Assembly (NCBI RefSeq): GCF_027105055.1
Contig: NZ_CP114264.1
Span: 1,178,001-1,242,000 of the forward strand
Source: Acinetobacter sp. TR3
GTDB taxonomy: Bacteria > Pseudomonadota > Gammaproteobacteria > Pseudomonadales > Moraxellaceae
Reading direction: 5' to 3'
Length of the DNA: 64,000 nucleotides
Shown here: positions 9,466-19,540 of the stretch, in pieces
How positions within the stretch are numbered: the first letter of the stretch is position 1
Layout: every line of letters starts with the position of its first letter
Notes under the pieces: generated by a model
Seen by the model: only the letters and a program-made list of their open reading frames with translations
The model's database searches: none
Told to the model about the DNA's origin: nothing
Translations under genes and position numbers: made by a program

Positions 9466-11562
9466 TTATTGGTCTTGTACGTCAGTTAAACGATCAAGTT
9501 TCTTTTGGAAGTAGTTACCTTGTAAGAAGCGGGCCTCGACATTCCATGCATTCGCAAACAAACTCATATCATTAAGTTCGGTGAGTACAATCTCAACTTG
9601 CTTGTGAGCAATAAAATGAAGAATTTTCTCTTGTAGAATTGCCATTTCTTTTTCAGATCCTAGCATTTTCGCCAATTTGCGATGGAAGCTTAAATACTGC
9701 GTGTCGATCTGTTGAAGAATTGAGTCACTATAAAGAGAATCACCAAAGTTACGAATAGAGATCTCAGCACCGTGTTGACGAAGTGATGCAATCAGAGGTT
9801 GAGCCTGTGATAAATTTTGCTGAAGAGCTTGCTCTGAGAATTGCAGAATTAAAGGATGAGCTTGTTTGCTTCCAATAATTGTTAATAATTTAGCAACCAA
9901 TTCAGATAATTTTCTGTCATTCAATAAAATATGATGGTTCAGATTAATAATTAATTTAGCTTTTGGATATTGGGTAATGAAGTTATGCAATTGCTTACAG
10001 GCTTCTACTAATACCCAACGGTCTAACTGAGCTGATAATTCATGATCATCTTTTAGATCACTAAGATCCATCAAGTCTAACCATTGATTATTATGAATAA
10101 TACCGCCAGATACTTCATAAGTATGAGTGAATTGATCTTGTTTATCATAAAGCTGCTGATATTTTAGATGTATATCACCCTTATCTAATTTATTTCTGAG
10201 CTCTTGTAAAAGATTGAGTTCCATCGATATTGAAATTTTATCAGTTGTCAGGCTAATATCACTGTCAATCGCTGCATTTTTCAATAGTGGTAGCGCATGC
10301 GTAAATGCTTGGGAAATGATTTTCTCAAAATTAGCATCATCTAATATTTGTTGGTCTAGTTCTTGATAACCCAGTTTTAAATGTAATGGGAAAGTATGGT
10401 TTTCAGTGACCAATAATTGAGGTTTTTGTAAACTATTCAAACCAATAAGCAAAGAGTTTAAAACTGTTTTTGATTCAGCTTGAATAAGCCCAACATACAA
10501 AGCCGTTTCTATTTGATAAATTGGAACATTGACTTGTTCTTTAATGAAATTTGCAATATTTGAAAAATAAGCTTTAGTTCCGCGCCAGTCTGTTTGAAAA
10601 ACTTCATTTGGACAATTATTTAAACTAAATAAAATCAGAGCATTTGAGTTTGCTGGGTGATTGGTTAAATGGCGATTAATGTGCTGTAGAGCAGTATTTA
10701 TATTCGGTGCTTTTTCAGATGATGTTGTCGTTGAAGCAGTACTTGGTGTTGCAATCGCATTTAATGATTCACATTCTATATTGAGTTGTATTTCATCATC
10801 ATTACCAGAGGCTAAGAACTCAACATGTAAAGAATTATTCTTCACCATTGGATTTTGGGTGCGAATTTCAAAGCGTGCTTGTTCGAATAAGCCTTGGGAA
10901 ATTCTTTTAAAGCGTAATTTAAACTGACCTAAATCTTCAGGTTGTAAAATATCAAGTATTGGTAAGCCAATGACGTCGTCTTCGCTATCGAAACCAAATA
11001 GGTGCGCATATTCAGCATTTGCTTTGATATGAATACCTTCTTGTAGAATTGCAACTGCTTTATGTGTTTCAGCAACAAGTGATTGGGCTTGTGTTTGAGC
11101 TGCCTCTAATTCGGTAAGTAAACGGTGTTCTGCTTGTACTAAACGACTGAATGAAAGTGATCTAATAATACTGATATAAAATTCTTCTGGTGCCTTTAAG
11201 TTCACAACATCATAAATACCTTTATGAATGTAATTTTGATATAGCGCTGAATTATAGTCATCTGGCTCAAGTAGTAGGATGGGTAAACTTGGTTGTGCTG
11301 ATGCATGAATAAGAGAAAGCGTTTGTTCAATTTTTAGATCGTAAGCACGCCCAAAAATTACAATATCCCAAGGCAAATTCAATTGTTTTTCAAAAGTTTT
11401 TAAGTCATCAAGTAAAATAGCCTGTACTTGGTGTTCTTGCTGCGCAAAGAGCTCTAAAACTTGATTATACCTTAATTGGTTATCATCAATAATGAGTAAG
11501 CGCGTTTCAGTTCGTTTCAACTTTTTAGAGAGTAAAGAATTTCTCACTTCAATGCTTCCCAT
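9466..11562 (-). CDS. fimX: FimX-like REC-PAS-GGDEF-EAL protein, degenerate EAL
   Basis: Predicted cytoplasmic c-di-GMP receptor controlling type IV pili. The order is a receiver-like domain (about residues 20-135, LLIIDDNQLRY), a PAS domain (about 150-260, ANAEYAHLFGF), a GGDEF-like region (about 285-430) without a GGDEF signature, and an EAL-like domain (about 455-690). The EAL position reads YEVSGG, so phosphodiesterase activity is unlikely, as in Pseudomonas FimX (691 residues, same architecture). Its start overlaps the end of the upstream PilZ-type gene by 19 bases, so the pair is translationally coupled. The name rests on architecture and length, not on a search. Confidence 0.75.
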   Translation of the reverse strand: MGSIEVRNSLLSKKLKRTETRLLIIDDNQLRYNQVLELFAQQEHQVQAILLDDLKTFEKQLNLPWDIVIFGRAYDLKIEQTLSLIHASAQPSLPILLLEPDDYNSALYQNYIHKGIYDVVNLKAPEEFYISIIRSLSFSRLVQAEHRLLTELEAAQTQAQSLVAETHKAVAILQEGIHIKANAEYAHLFGFDSEDDVIGLPILDILQPEDLGQFKLRFKRISQGLFEQARFEIRTQNPMVKNNSLHVEFLASGNDDEIQLNIECESLNAIATPSTASTTTSSEKAPNINTALQHINRHLTNHPANSNALILFSLNNCPNEVFQTDWRGTKAYFSNIANFIKEQVNVPIYQIETALYVGLIQAESKTVLNSLLIGLNSLQKPQLLVTENHTFPLHLKLGYQELDQQILDDANFEKIISQAFTHALPLLKNAAIDSDISLTTDKISISMELNLLQELRNKLDKGDIHLKYQQLYDKQDQFTHTYEVSGGIIHNNQWLDLMDLSDLKDDHELSAQLDRWVLVEACKQLHNFITQYPKAKLIINLNHHILLNDRKLSELVAKLLTIIGSKQAHPLILQFSEQALQQNLSQAQPLIASLRQHGAEISIRNFGDSLYSDSILQQIDTQYLSFHRKLAKMLGSEKEMAILQEKILHFIAHKQVEIVLTELNDMSLFANAWNVEARFLQGNYFQKKLDRLTDVQDQ

Positions 11563-13307
11563 AAATCTTGGTCATTTGTATCCATATTTTTTTGCGCAAT
11601 AAATTTATTAAGAACGGGTTGTTCTTCTTCATTAAGTAGTTCAAAGTCGAATTGAACAAAACTTTGGGTAATTAGTTGTGCGGTTAACAGATACACTTTT
11701 ACTTCCTCTTTCCCTAATCTCAAATGAACAGCTTGCTGTTCGCGAAAAATTTGCGAGCCTGGCAAAATTATTGTTGTTTTAGTTTCATCTAAATTTTGAT
11801 TTTTTAAAATAAGCGCAGGGTGATAATTACTAATATGACGATCTGCTTGTACACGAACTGCACAAGGGAAAATTTCTTGTGCTAAAACCTCTAAGCCTAA
11901 TTCTAAACTTTTTTCACTTGATTGCTTTAACCAACGAATTACACCGCCACGCCAATGTCCATGAGAGGTTTCTTTTACAAGAATATATTCACCTGTTCTT
12001 AGATTTTTTGGCGCTTCGGCTGACCATTTAATCCGATAACCATTGACACTAATATCTAAAATATCTGCTTGATAAATGGCTTTATTTTCTCGGCTTAAAC
12101 GCTGGATTGAAGATTCTTGATTGCCAGAAGAGTCTTTTTTATCCCAAGTCGATAGAAATTTTGATTCACTTTGTAGTCCATACCCGTGTTCTAAGAGTAA
12201 TGTTTCACCAAAGTTTTTTGCTTTGGATAAATAGAAATGGGCAGTTAAGAGTCCAAAACAAATATGTAGTTGAGCTGAATATTCATAGCGTTCATGGCGA
12301 CGTTCCGCCGTAGATCCTAAAATCGTCTGAACGTGGAATTTTAGAGCGGGCGTGAGGTAAATTTTTTCATTCTTAGAAATATATTCAGCATTTTTATGTA
12401 ATGTTGCTGTCACATGATCAAGTAAACCGTTTGTACTAATAAAGATATTAGGATTAAATCCTGAACTTTGTTTTTTGTTATATATTGGGGGATGATCTTT
12501 AGTTGTATCAACAACGTATTTTGTTAAATCAGTCTCTTTAGATAAGAGCTGTAGCATTTTGGCCCAGTCAAAACTGCATTGAAACAGGGCTTGAATTTCT
12601 GTTTGACGAATTTGATTAGTATTAAAAATATCCATCAAAATTAATTGAGCATAGGCCTGAGCAATATTATTCAGGCTATTTGGCTTAGTTTGCGCCTGTT
12701 CAATAGTCACATGATGATACTTATGTGTCACTGCTGCATCGTACAATTGATGTGCAATGAGCCACTGTCCTGCAACAGGTTCACTATATAACATGTGTTG
12801 TTGATAAAGGAGCTGTGTGAGCTGTTGTAATGCTTGGAATGTTGCAAGTGTTCTAGCAGTATTTAAATTTTTCTTTTGGTTCAGTGCAAAAATAGAAAAT
12901 TTTTGATTTTCCAATTGTTCGCTACTGCGGCGAACAATATTGATATAAATAGCTGCAAAATAGCAGCGTAACAGCATCGCCAGTTCAATAATGTGCTCAT
13001 TACGATCTGAACTGATTACACCCTGATTAAAAAAGTTTTTTTCTAAGCTGCCTAAGATATTTTCAATCGTTGGGTGTAAGGTCTGGATGAGATCAAAACG
13101 TAATGTTTCTGAACAATCTAATTCACAAAGCTCTAATAAGGCTGCAAACAATGCTTTTGAAGTGTCACCCAACTGCATGATTGAGAGGGTTGAAATCCAT
13201 TCTGTTAAACTTTTTGCGTTTGCATCACAAAAACTGAGTTTATCCCGTCTTAAAACAGTAGGAATTTGAAAAATATCCGAAAATGCATTATTCATCATTG
13301 TAATCAA
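11544..13307 (-). CDS. PilZ-domain protein paired with the FimX-like gene
   Basis: A 587-residue protein with a long alpha-helical N-terminal region (about 1-335) of unrecognised type. A PilZ-like c-di-GMP module follows: RRHERYEYS supplies an RxxxR pattern near residue 335, and DISVNGYRIKW near 430 supplies the D/NxSxxG pattern. The C-terminus (about 470-587) looks beta-rich. It overlaps the FimX-like gene downstream and starts just after epmB ends, within a minus-strand series. A joint role with FimX in c-di-GMP control of pili is inferred from the overlap. The function of the helical half is unknown. Confidence 0.65.
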   Translation of the reverse strand: MITMMNNAFSDIFQIPTVLRRDKLSFCDANAKSLTEWISTLSIMQLGDTSKALFAALLELCELDCSETLRFDLIQTLHPTIENILGSLEKNFFNQGVISSDRNEHIIELAMLLRCYFAAIYINIVRRSSEQLENQKFSIFALNQKKNLNTARTLATFQALQQLTQLLYQQHMLYSEPVAGQWLIAHQLYDAAVTHKYHHVTIEQAQTKPNSLNNIAQAYAQLILMDIFNTNQIRQTEIQALFQCSFDWAKMLQLLSKETDLTKYVVDTTKDHPPIYNKKQSSGFNPNIFISTNGLLDHVTATLHKNAEYISKNEKIYLTPALKFHVQTILGSTAERRHERYEYSAQLHICFGLLTAHFYLSKAKNFGETLLLEHGYGLQSESKFLSTWDKKDSSGNQESSIQRLSRENKAIYQADILDISVNGYRIKWSAEAPKNLRTGEYILVKETSHGHWRGGVIRWLKQSSEKSLELGLEVLAQEIFPCAVRVQADRHISNYHPALILKNQNLDETKTTIILPGSQIFREQQAVHLRLGKEEVKVYLLTAQLITQSFVQFDFELLNEEEQPVLNKFIAQKNMDTNDQDLWEALK

Positions 13308-13309
13308 TC

Positions 13310-14326
13310 TCAGAACGTTTGAACCCCAAAAAGCGGTGTTTTATTTTTTTCGCCCGCAATTTCCCTGACGAGTTTTGGAACTAAATATCCAGGTAAACTC
13401 GCTAATACATCACTGTATATATGATCTATCTCTGAAGATCTTAAGTCAAAATGTTGAGCACCTTTTACTTTATCCAATAGATGTAAGTAATAGGGCATAA
13501 CCCTCGCTTCAAATAGTCGATAACTTAGATCAGTTAAAGCTGTTGCAGAGTCATTCACACCTTTAAGTAAAACTGCCTGATTTAACACAGTAATATGATG
13601 TAATGATAACTGTAAAAGCTTTGAACACGTGAAATCATCAAGTTCTGAAGCATGATTTGAGTGTATCACTACTATAATGCGTAGCCTACTGTTTTTTAAA
13701 ATAGAAATAAACTCATCATCGATACGATTTGGAATAACAACGGGAACGCGTGAATGAATTCTCAATATTTTGAGTTGAGGTAAAGATTCTAATCGCTCTA
13801 ACCAAAGTGCTATTTTTCGATTAGATAAAGTTAAAGGATCGCCCCCACTGAGAATGATTTCATTGATGGCAGGGTTGTCCTCAATATATTGTTTTATATT
13901 TAGCCAATCATCATTTTTAGGTAAATTTTCTTGATAAGGGAAATGGCGACGGAAACAATAACGGCAGTGAATTGCACATGCGCCTGTTAAGGTCAGTAAA
14001 AAGCGAGACTGGTATTTGTGTAAGACACCAGCCATTTGATTGGCTGCTTCTTCACCTAAAGGGTCAGTAACAAATTCAAGGTGTTCTTCAAGTTCAAGAT
14101 GATGCGGTAGTACTTGTAAAAGAAGGGGATCAAAGGGATCACCAATGCGCATTTTTCCGACGAATGCACGCGGCACACGTAATTTAAACTGTTCAGAGGC
14201 AAGGATTGCCCCTGATAATAATTGCTCAGTCGATAATTCCAGCAGATTTAACAACTCTAAAGGATCAGTAATTAGATCACTGAGTTGTGATTGCCAGTTT
14301 TGCTCTTGATGTAAATAGTTTATCAT
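13310..14326 (-). CDS. epmB: EF-P beta-lysylation protein, radical SAM lysine 2,3-aminomutase
   Basis: EpmB turns (S)-alpha-lysine into (R)-beta-lysine, which EpmA attaches to EF-P. The radical-SAM iron-sulfur cluster motif is C117-AIH-C121-RY-C124 with FRRHFPYQ after it, diagnostic of the KamA/EpmB group. LSGGDPLTLSN and a C-terminal VPKLVREIAGEKNKTP segment fit the PLP-binding aminomutase fold. At 338 residues it is shorter than the clostridial aminomutase, as expected for EpmB. It is divergent from efp, its pathway substrate, 86 bases away. EpmA is not in the window. Confidence 0.93.
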   Translation of the reverse strand: MINYLHQEQNWQSQLSDLITDPLELLNLLELSTEQLLSGAILASEQFKLRVPRAFVGKMRIGDPFDPLLLQVLPHHLELEEHLEFVTDPLGEEAANQMAGVLHKYQSRFLLTLTGACAIHCRYCFRRHFPYQENLPKNDDWLNIKQYIEDNPAINEIILSGGDPLTLSNRKIALWLERLESLPQLKILRIHSRVPVVIPNRIDDEFISILKNSRLRIIVVIHSNHASELDDFTCSKLLQLSLHHITVLNQAVLLKGVNDSATALTDLSYRLFEARVMPYYLHLLDKVKGAQHFDLRSSEIDHIYSDVLASLPGYLVPKLVREIAGEKNKTPLFGVQTF

Positions 14327-14412
14327 GCAATACGTTAAAATAGTGTTAGCCTAAGCTGTGCGCGTAGTCTAACACTAATAGATTTGAGTTTTAAGTTTGG
14401 AGTGAGCCTTTC

Positions 14413-14982
14413 ATGGCCTATTATTCTACAAATGATTTTAAAGCAGGCCTTAAGGTTATGCTTGATGGCAACCCATGTTCAATCATGGAAAATGAATATG
14501 TAAAACCAGGTAAAGGTCAAGCATTTAACCGTGTGAAATTACGTAACCTTCGCTCAGGTAAAGTATTAGAAAAAACTTTCAAATCAGGTGACTCTTTAGA
14601 AGCGGCTGATATTGTTGAAGTTGAAATGGATTACCTTTACAACGATGGTGAAATGTGGAATTTCATGGATCCAGTATCTTTCGAGCAAATCGCTGCGGAC
14701 AAAACTGCAATGGGCGATGCTGCGAAATGGTTAAAAGATGATTCTAATGAAAAATGTACGATCATGTTGTTCAATGGTGTACCTTTAAACGTTAGTCCAC
14801 CAAACTTTGTGGTGTTGAAAATCGTTGAAACTGATCCAGGTGTACGTGGTGATACTTCTGGCGGTGGCGGTAAGCCAGCGAAACTTGAAACAGGTGCAGT
14901 AGTACGTGTTCCATTATTCGTTCAGCAAGAAGAAAGTGTTCGTGTTGATACGCGTACAGGTGATTACCTAGAGCGCGCATAA
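14413..14982 (+). CDS. efp: Translation elongation factor P
   Basis: EF-P binds stalled ribosomes near the E site and relieves pausing at polyproline stretches. The 189-residue length and three-domain pattern are standard. The modified residue is Lys34 in KPGKGQ, the site expected to be beta-lysylated, consistent with the divergent epmB. The C-terminal [13 protein letters not shown] is typical. A strong terminator follows, so it is probably monocistronic. Confidence 0.97.
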   Translation: MAYYSTNDFKAGLKVMLDGNPCSIMENEYVKPGKGQAFNRVKLRNLRSGKVLEKTFKSGDSLEAADIVEVEMDYLYNDGEMWNFMDPVSFEQIAADKTAMGDAAKWLKDDSNEKCTIMLFNGVPLNVSPPNFVVLKIVETDPGVRGDTSGGGGKPAKLETGAVVRVPLFVQQEESVRVDTRTGDYLERA

Positions 14983-15024
14983 TCGTAAATGAGTAGCAAT
15001 GCTACGTAAGCTATACGATTATCG

Positions 15025-15056
15025 AAGGGATGATTAAACAATCATCCCTTTTTTTA
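15025..15056 (+). terminator. Rho-independent terminator of efp
   Basis: Perfect 11-base stem AAGGGATGATT/AATCATCCCTT with loop AAAC, followed by a T-run. Confidence 0.93.
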
Positions 15057-15174
15057 TGCCAAAGTATTAGATAAATCATTTTTAATAACAGATAGACTTA
15101 CAAAGATATTTCTTCTAAAGAAAATATAGACAGGGAAATCCAAAACTACAGCTTATGTATTTGAGAGGTTCTGA

Positions 15175-17280
15175 ATGGAGACAGTACAAGCAAAGTCGAC
15201 GCTATCCTCAAAAATTCTGTGGAGTTTAGTTGCCATCATTGGTGCAATTTCATTTGGAATTTTGGCGGTAAGTCGTGGAGAGCATGTCAATGCAGTTTGG
15301 CTCGTTCTTGCCGCGGTTTGTGTTTATAGCATTGCATATCGGTTCTACAGTTTATTTATTGCAACAAAAGTCTTTGAATTAAATCCTAAACGCTTAACAC
15401 CAGCACATCGTTTGAATGATGGTCTGGATTATGTGCCCACTAATAAATACGTTTTATTTGGACATCACTTTGCTGCTATTGCAGGTGCAGGGCCTTTGGT
15501 TGGTCCAATTCTCGCAGCGCAAATGGGTTACTTGCCGGGCACCATCTGGCTTTTGGTCGGTGTGGTGATTGCAGGCGCGGTACAAGATTTTCTGGTGCTA
15601 TTTATTTCAACTCGGCGTGATGGTCGCTCTTTGGGTGAAATGGCAAAGCAGGAGTTAGGTACTTTCGCAGGTGTTATTGTGATGTTGGGTACGCTCGGTG
15701 TCATGATTATTATTCTTGCGGTACTTGCATTGGTTGTCGTAAAAGCTTTGGCGCATAGTCCGTGGGGGGTGTTTAGTATCGCAGCAACCATCCCAATTGC
15801 ATTATTCATGGGCATATATATGCGTTATCTACGCCCAGGGAAAATTGCTGAGGTTTCGATCATTGGTTTTGTGCTAATGATGGCAGCGATTGTCTTTGGT
15901 GGTGATGTAGCAAAAGACCCTTACTGGGGGCAATTGTTCACCTTAACTGGAACTCAGCTAACTTGGGCACTTATCATTTATGGCTTTATTGCGTCAGTAT
16001 TGCCTGTGTGGTTATTGTTAGCGCCTCGAGACTATCTATCAACCTTCCTTAAAATTGGTGTAATTGCAGGTCTGGCGATTGGAATTATCTTTGCAATGCC
16101 TGAACTAAAAATGCCTGCGGTGACTCATTTTGTCGATGGTACAGGTCCAGTATTTGCGGGTAGCTTATTTCCATTTCTTTTTATTACCATTGCTTGTGGG
16201 GCAATTTCTGGTTTCCATGCCTTAGTATCCTCAGGGACAACGCCAAAGTTGGTTGATAATGAAGTCAACATTCGTATGATCGGTTATGGTGGTATGCTGA
16301 TGGAATCATTTGTCGGTATCATGGCAATGATTTGTGCGACTGTACTTGATCCGGGGATTTATTTTGCGATTAATGCGCCTGCTGCTGTTTTAGGTACAAA
16401 TGTTGATACTGCTGCTGAAGCCATTCGTAATCTTGGTTTTGTAGTTCATCCAGAAATGTTGACAGTATTAGCGCAGGAAGTCGGTGAAAGCTCAATCCTT
16501 TCTCGAACTGGTGGAGCGCCAACTTTTGCGATTGGTATGGCTCATATCATTTCGGAAATTTTCAATAGTCGTGCAATGATGGCATTTTGGTATCATTTCG
16601 CCATTCTATTTGAAGCACTATTTATTTTGACCGCAGTGGATGCGGGAACACGTGCTTGCCGCTTCATGGTACAGGATACAGTCGGGATTGTTGTGCCTGC
16701 AGTAAAGCAATCAGGTTCATTCTTTGGAAATTTGGTTGGGACGTCTGTAGCAGTTGCAGGTTGGGGCTTCTTTGTGTATCAAGGCGTGGTTGATCCTCTC
16801 GGTGGTATTAACTCTTTGTGGCCATTATTCGGAATTGGAAATCAAATTCTTGCTTCAATGGCATTGATCTTGGGTACGGTTATTTTATTCAAGATGAAGA
16901 AAGAAAAGTATGTTTGGGTGACGATTATTCCAACGATTTTCTTATTTATTACTTCTATGACAGCAGGATGGCAAAAGATTTTCCATGAAAATCCGAAGAT
17001 TGGTTTTCTTGCTCAAGCGAATCGTTTCTCTGATGCAATTGCCCGTGGTGATGTTCTTGCACCTGCGAAGTCAGTTGCTGAAATGCAGACCATTGTGATG
17101 TCGAATCAGATCAATGCGGTGTTATGCGGATTTTTCATGATTGTTGCAATTGTTATGATTATTGCATCGATTGGAATTATTCGCCGTGCTTTAAAAAGTC
17201 CTGTGCCAACTGTAAATGAAGCGCCTGCAGTATTCACGGAAACTGCAATGACAGCAGAAACAGTGAGGGGAGAATCATGA
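15175..17280 (+). CDS. cstA: CstA-family carbon starvation / pyruvate or peptide transporter
   Basis: A large inner-membrane transporter of 701 residues with about 16-18 hydrophobic segments. CstA-family hallmarks include the N-terminal YRFYSLFIATKVF, GHHFAAIAGAGPLVGP, the QDFLVLF segment, SGFHALVSSGTTPK and the ILTAVDAGTRACRFM motif. In enterics these proteins take up pyruvate or peptides under carbon limitation. The stop overlaps the start of the next small gene by four bases (ATGA), the normal CstA-YbdD pairing. No catabolite-control site was recognised upstream. Confidence 0.93.
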   Translation: METVQAKSTLSSKILWSLVAIIGAISFGILAVSRGEHVNAVWLVLAAVCVYSIAYRFYSLFIATKVFELNPKRLTPAHRLNDGLDYVPTNKYVLFGHHFAAIAGAGPLVGPILAAQMGYLPGTIWLLVGVVIAGAVQDFLVLFISTRRDGRSLGEMAKQELGTFAGVIVMLGTLGVMIIILAVLALVVVKALAHSPWGVFSIAATIPIALFMGIYMRYLRPGKIAEVSIIGFVLMMAAIVFGGDVAKDPYWGQLFTLTGTQLTWALIIYGFIASVLPVWLLLAPRDYLSTFLKIGVIAGLAIGIIFAMPELKMPAVTHFVDGTGPVFAGSLFPFLFITIACGAISGFHALVSSGTTPKLVDNEVNIRMIGYGGMLMESFVGIMAMICATVLDPGIYFAINAPAAVLGTNVDTAAEAIRNLGFVVHPEMLTVLAQEVGESSILSRTGGAPTFAIGMAHIISEIFNSRAMMAFWYHFAILFEALFILTAVDAGTRACRFMVQDTVGIVVPAVKQSGSFFGNLVGTSVAVAGWGFFVYQGVVDPLGGINSLWPLFGIGNQILASMALILGTVILFKMKKEKYVWVTIIPTIFLFITSMTAGWQKIFHENPKIGFLAQANRFSDAIARGDVLAPAKSVAEMQTIVMSNQINAVLCGFFMIVAIVMIIASIGIIRRALKSPVPTVNEAPAVFTETAMTAETVRGES

Positions 17281-17582
17281 TGGATTTTAAAATTGCTCGG
17301 CAAGGCAGTGCTGTGATTGTGAAGATTATTAAATTCACCATCATGTCACAAAAGCATTTGATCTTTTCACCTAAAAATTGGTCTCGTATTGCAGTGTTAT
17401 GGCAAAACTTGCAAAAAAGTTTTCGTTTGATGGTGGGTGTGCCTGATTATGAAAACTATGTAAAGCATATGCAAGCGCATCATCCAGATTTAACCCCAAT
17501 GGATGCCAAGACTTTTTATCGTTATTGTGTTGATGCACGTTACCCATCGTCAGGTGGTAATATGAAGAAATGTCCTTGCTAG
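17277..17582 (+). CDS. YbdD/YjiX-family small protein paired with CstA
   Basis: A 101-residue member of the small family that follows cstA-type genes and is needed for full transporter activity in studied systems. The core FRLMVGVPDYENYVKHMQAHHPDLTP and DARYPSSGG matches the family. It ends in CPC, like the Cys-terminated enteric members. The N-terminus is about 35 residues longer than the enteric protein; an in-frame ATG at 17344 (MSQKHL) could be the true start. It overlaps cstA by four bases, so translation is coupled. Confidence 0.85.
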   Translation: MMDFKIARQGSAVIVKIIKFTIMSQKHLIFSPKNWSRIAVLWQNLQKSFRLMVGVPDYENYVKHMQAHHPDLTPMDAKTFYRYCVDARYPSSGGNMKKCPC

Positions 17583-17660
17583 AAATTATTTGATTTCTTT
17601 GAAAAAAAACTAAAACAGTGTATGTTGAATCATGCACTGTTTTAGTTTGGGGATTGCGTT

Positions 17661-18620
17661 ATGTGGGGCATGGAAAAAGCTTCTATTCAAGAAAAACAAC
17701 AAAAAAATCAAGAAGTAGAGCAAAATATTAAAAATTTTAGTCAGAAAATCGAACGTTTTTTGATTGAAGTGAATCAACTTATTTTAGATAAACCACAACA
17801 AACCAAATTAGCGCTGACCTGTTTATTGGCAGGTGGGCATGTATTGTTTGAAGATTTACCAGGATTAGGTAAAACAACTCTAGCGAGTGCCTTAGCTCGT
17901 CTAGCAGGGCTGCATTTTCAGCGGATTCAATTTACCAATGACATGTTGGCGAGTGATGTGATTGGGATCAATATTTTTAATCAAAAAGAACATTTATTTG
18001 AGTTCAAGAAAGGGCCTATTTTTACTCAGATTTTATTGGCAGATGAGATCAATCGTTGTAGTCCAAAAACACAGAGTGCATTACTCGAAGCGATGGAAGA
18101 AGGTGCAGTCACTGTTGATGGAACTCATTATGAATTACCACAACCATTTTGGGTGTTGGCAACGCAAAATCCACTATTTCAAAGTGGAACTTATGCTTTG
18201 CCTGAGTCGCAACTTGACCGTTTTTTGATGCGTTTGTCGCTTGGCTATCCATCTCGTCAAGCTGAAAAACTACTGTTACAGCAAAGCTCACGTCAGGTTT
18301 TAATTCATCAATTAGAAGCAGTATTTACGCAAGTTGATATTTTGCAATTACGTGAATCGGCAAAACAGGTTTTTTTAAGCGATGCTGTACTCAATTATAT
18401 TTTAGATTTGGCTGCTGAAACACGTAAACAACGTCATGGCTTATCAACACGTGGTGTATTGGCATTAAAAGCTGCTGCACAAGCTTATGCATTGGTTGAA
18501 GGTCGTAGCTTTGTAACCACTGATGATGTGCAAACCGTTTTTGTTGCCGTGGTTGCTCATCGTTTAAGTTTAGGTGAAATAGAGGTAAAACAAATTTTGC
18601 AATCAGTTGATGTCTTATAG
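17661..18620 (+). CDS. MoxR-family AAA+ ATPase
   Basis: A cytoplasmic AAA+ ATPase of the MoxR group, chaperone-like proteins usually acting with von Willebrand factor-A or DUF58 partners. Walker A is DLPGLGKTT at residues 65-73 and Walker B is ILLADEIN at 124-131. ATQNP and the sensor region ESQLDRFLMRLSLGYP are present. It is 14 bases before a DUF58 gene and upstream of a TgpA-like gene, a common three-gene order. GGGG precedes the first ATG; an in-frame ATG three codons later is the alternative. Confidence 0.9.
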   Translation: MWGMEKASIQEKQQKNQEVEQNIKNFSQKIERFLIEVNQLILDKPQQTKLALTCLLAGGHVLFEDLPGLGKTTLASALARLAGLHFQRIQFTNDMLASDVIGINIFNQKEHLFEFKKGPIFTQILLADEINRCSPKTQSALLEAMEEGAVTVDGTHYELPQPFWVLATQNPLFQSGTYALPESQLDRFLMRLSLGYPSRQAEKLLLQQSSRQVLIHQLEAVFTQVDILQLRESAKQVFLSDAVLNYILDLAAETRKQRHGLSTRGVLALKAAAQAYALVEGRSFVTTDDVQTVFVAVVAHRLSLGEIEVKQILQSVDVL

Positions 18621-18633
18621 TTGAGATTGGCTT

Positions 18634-19536
18634 ATGCAAAGGATTCAGCAGTGGATTGCGAAACGCTTTCAAGTTGATGGGACTAAAACCCTGTTACAGA
18701 AAGATGTTTTGGTTTTTATTTATAAGCAAGGTTTTTTATATCTCGTTCTGATTTTGATTACCTTTATTGCAGGGATTAACTACGCAAATAACTTGATTTT
18801 AGGTTTCTGCTTTTTAATTAGCGCCATTTTATGTATTAGTTTTTATCTCACATTCAAGCAATTGCATGTTCTGCAAATTGATCTGATTGCAGCTGAGGTT
18901 GGGCAAGTCGATCAGCCTTTAATTTTAAAACTTCGGTTGAATCAGCCATCCATAATGACCCGATATTTACGTATCCAATGGCTGCAACAAGAGCAACTCA
19001 TTTACTTAGATCAACAACAGCACACCGTAGAACTTGCTTTTTTTCCAAAGCAGCGTGGTTTATATGAATTTGGTGCGATGAAAATTTATTCGACCTATCC
19101 TTTAGGTTTGGTACGAGCGTGGACTTATTTATATCCAAAACATAAAGTTTGGATTGCACCTAAAGCTTATGACTGGCAAAAAGAACATAAAAACCAACCA
19201 ACCAATGCCAATGATAGTCTAGATGAATTTAAGGAACTTAGAGCCTTTCAACAAGGTGATTCTTATCAAAATGTGGCATGGAAGCAAGTTGCTCGAGGAC
19301 AGGGATTTTTTATCAAAATGTTTGAGGCTCAAGCCAATCATCAACATTTAGAAATTGATTATCAAAAAATTCCTGCGCAAAGTCATGAGGAAAAATTAAG
19401 CTTTATGATGGGCTTAATTGAGCAATGTGAACAACTTGGTAATGATTATGCATTGATACTGCCACATGCAAGATTGGAAAGTGGTCAGGGGCAAATACAG
19501 CTTCTTCAAGCAAAACTTCTACTTGCGCAGGCCTAA
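18634..19536 (+). CDS. DUF58-domain membrane protein
   Basis: A 300-residue protein with two hydrophobic helices near residues 30-75 and a C-terminal DUF58 region. The segment DEFKELRAFQQGDSYQNVAWKQVARG (about 198-223) carries the family's conserved R-x-(Y/F)-x-x-GD-x-x-x-x-(I/V)-x-W pattern. It sits between moxR and tgpA, spaced 13 and 4 bases, so all three are probably one transcript. The molecular role of the family is poorly defined. Confidence 0.85.
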   Translation: MQRIQQWIAKRFQVDGTKTLLQKDVLVFIYKQGFLYLVLILITFIAGINYANNLILGFCFLISAILCISFYLTFKQLHVLQIDLIAAEVGQVDQPLILKLRLNQPSIMTRYLRIQWLQQEQLIYLDQQQHTVELAFFPKQRGLYEFGAMKIYSTYPLGLVRAWTYLYPKHKVWIAPKAYDWQKEHKNQPTNANDSLDEFKELRAFQQGDSYQNVAWKQVARGQGFFIKMFEAQANHQHLEIDYQKIPAQSHEEKLSFMMGLIEQCEQLGNDYALILPHARLESGQGQIQLLQAKLLLAQA

Positions 19537-19540
19537 GATC

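Noticed and set aside
12287..12313. Second copy of the tRNA-Ser 3' end as an attachment site
   Set aside because: Only the short word GTTCCGCC matches, it is inside the PilZ-type gene, and the rest of the tRNA end is missing.
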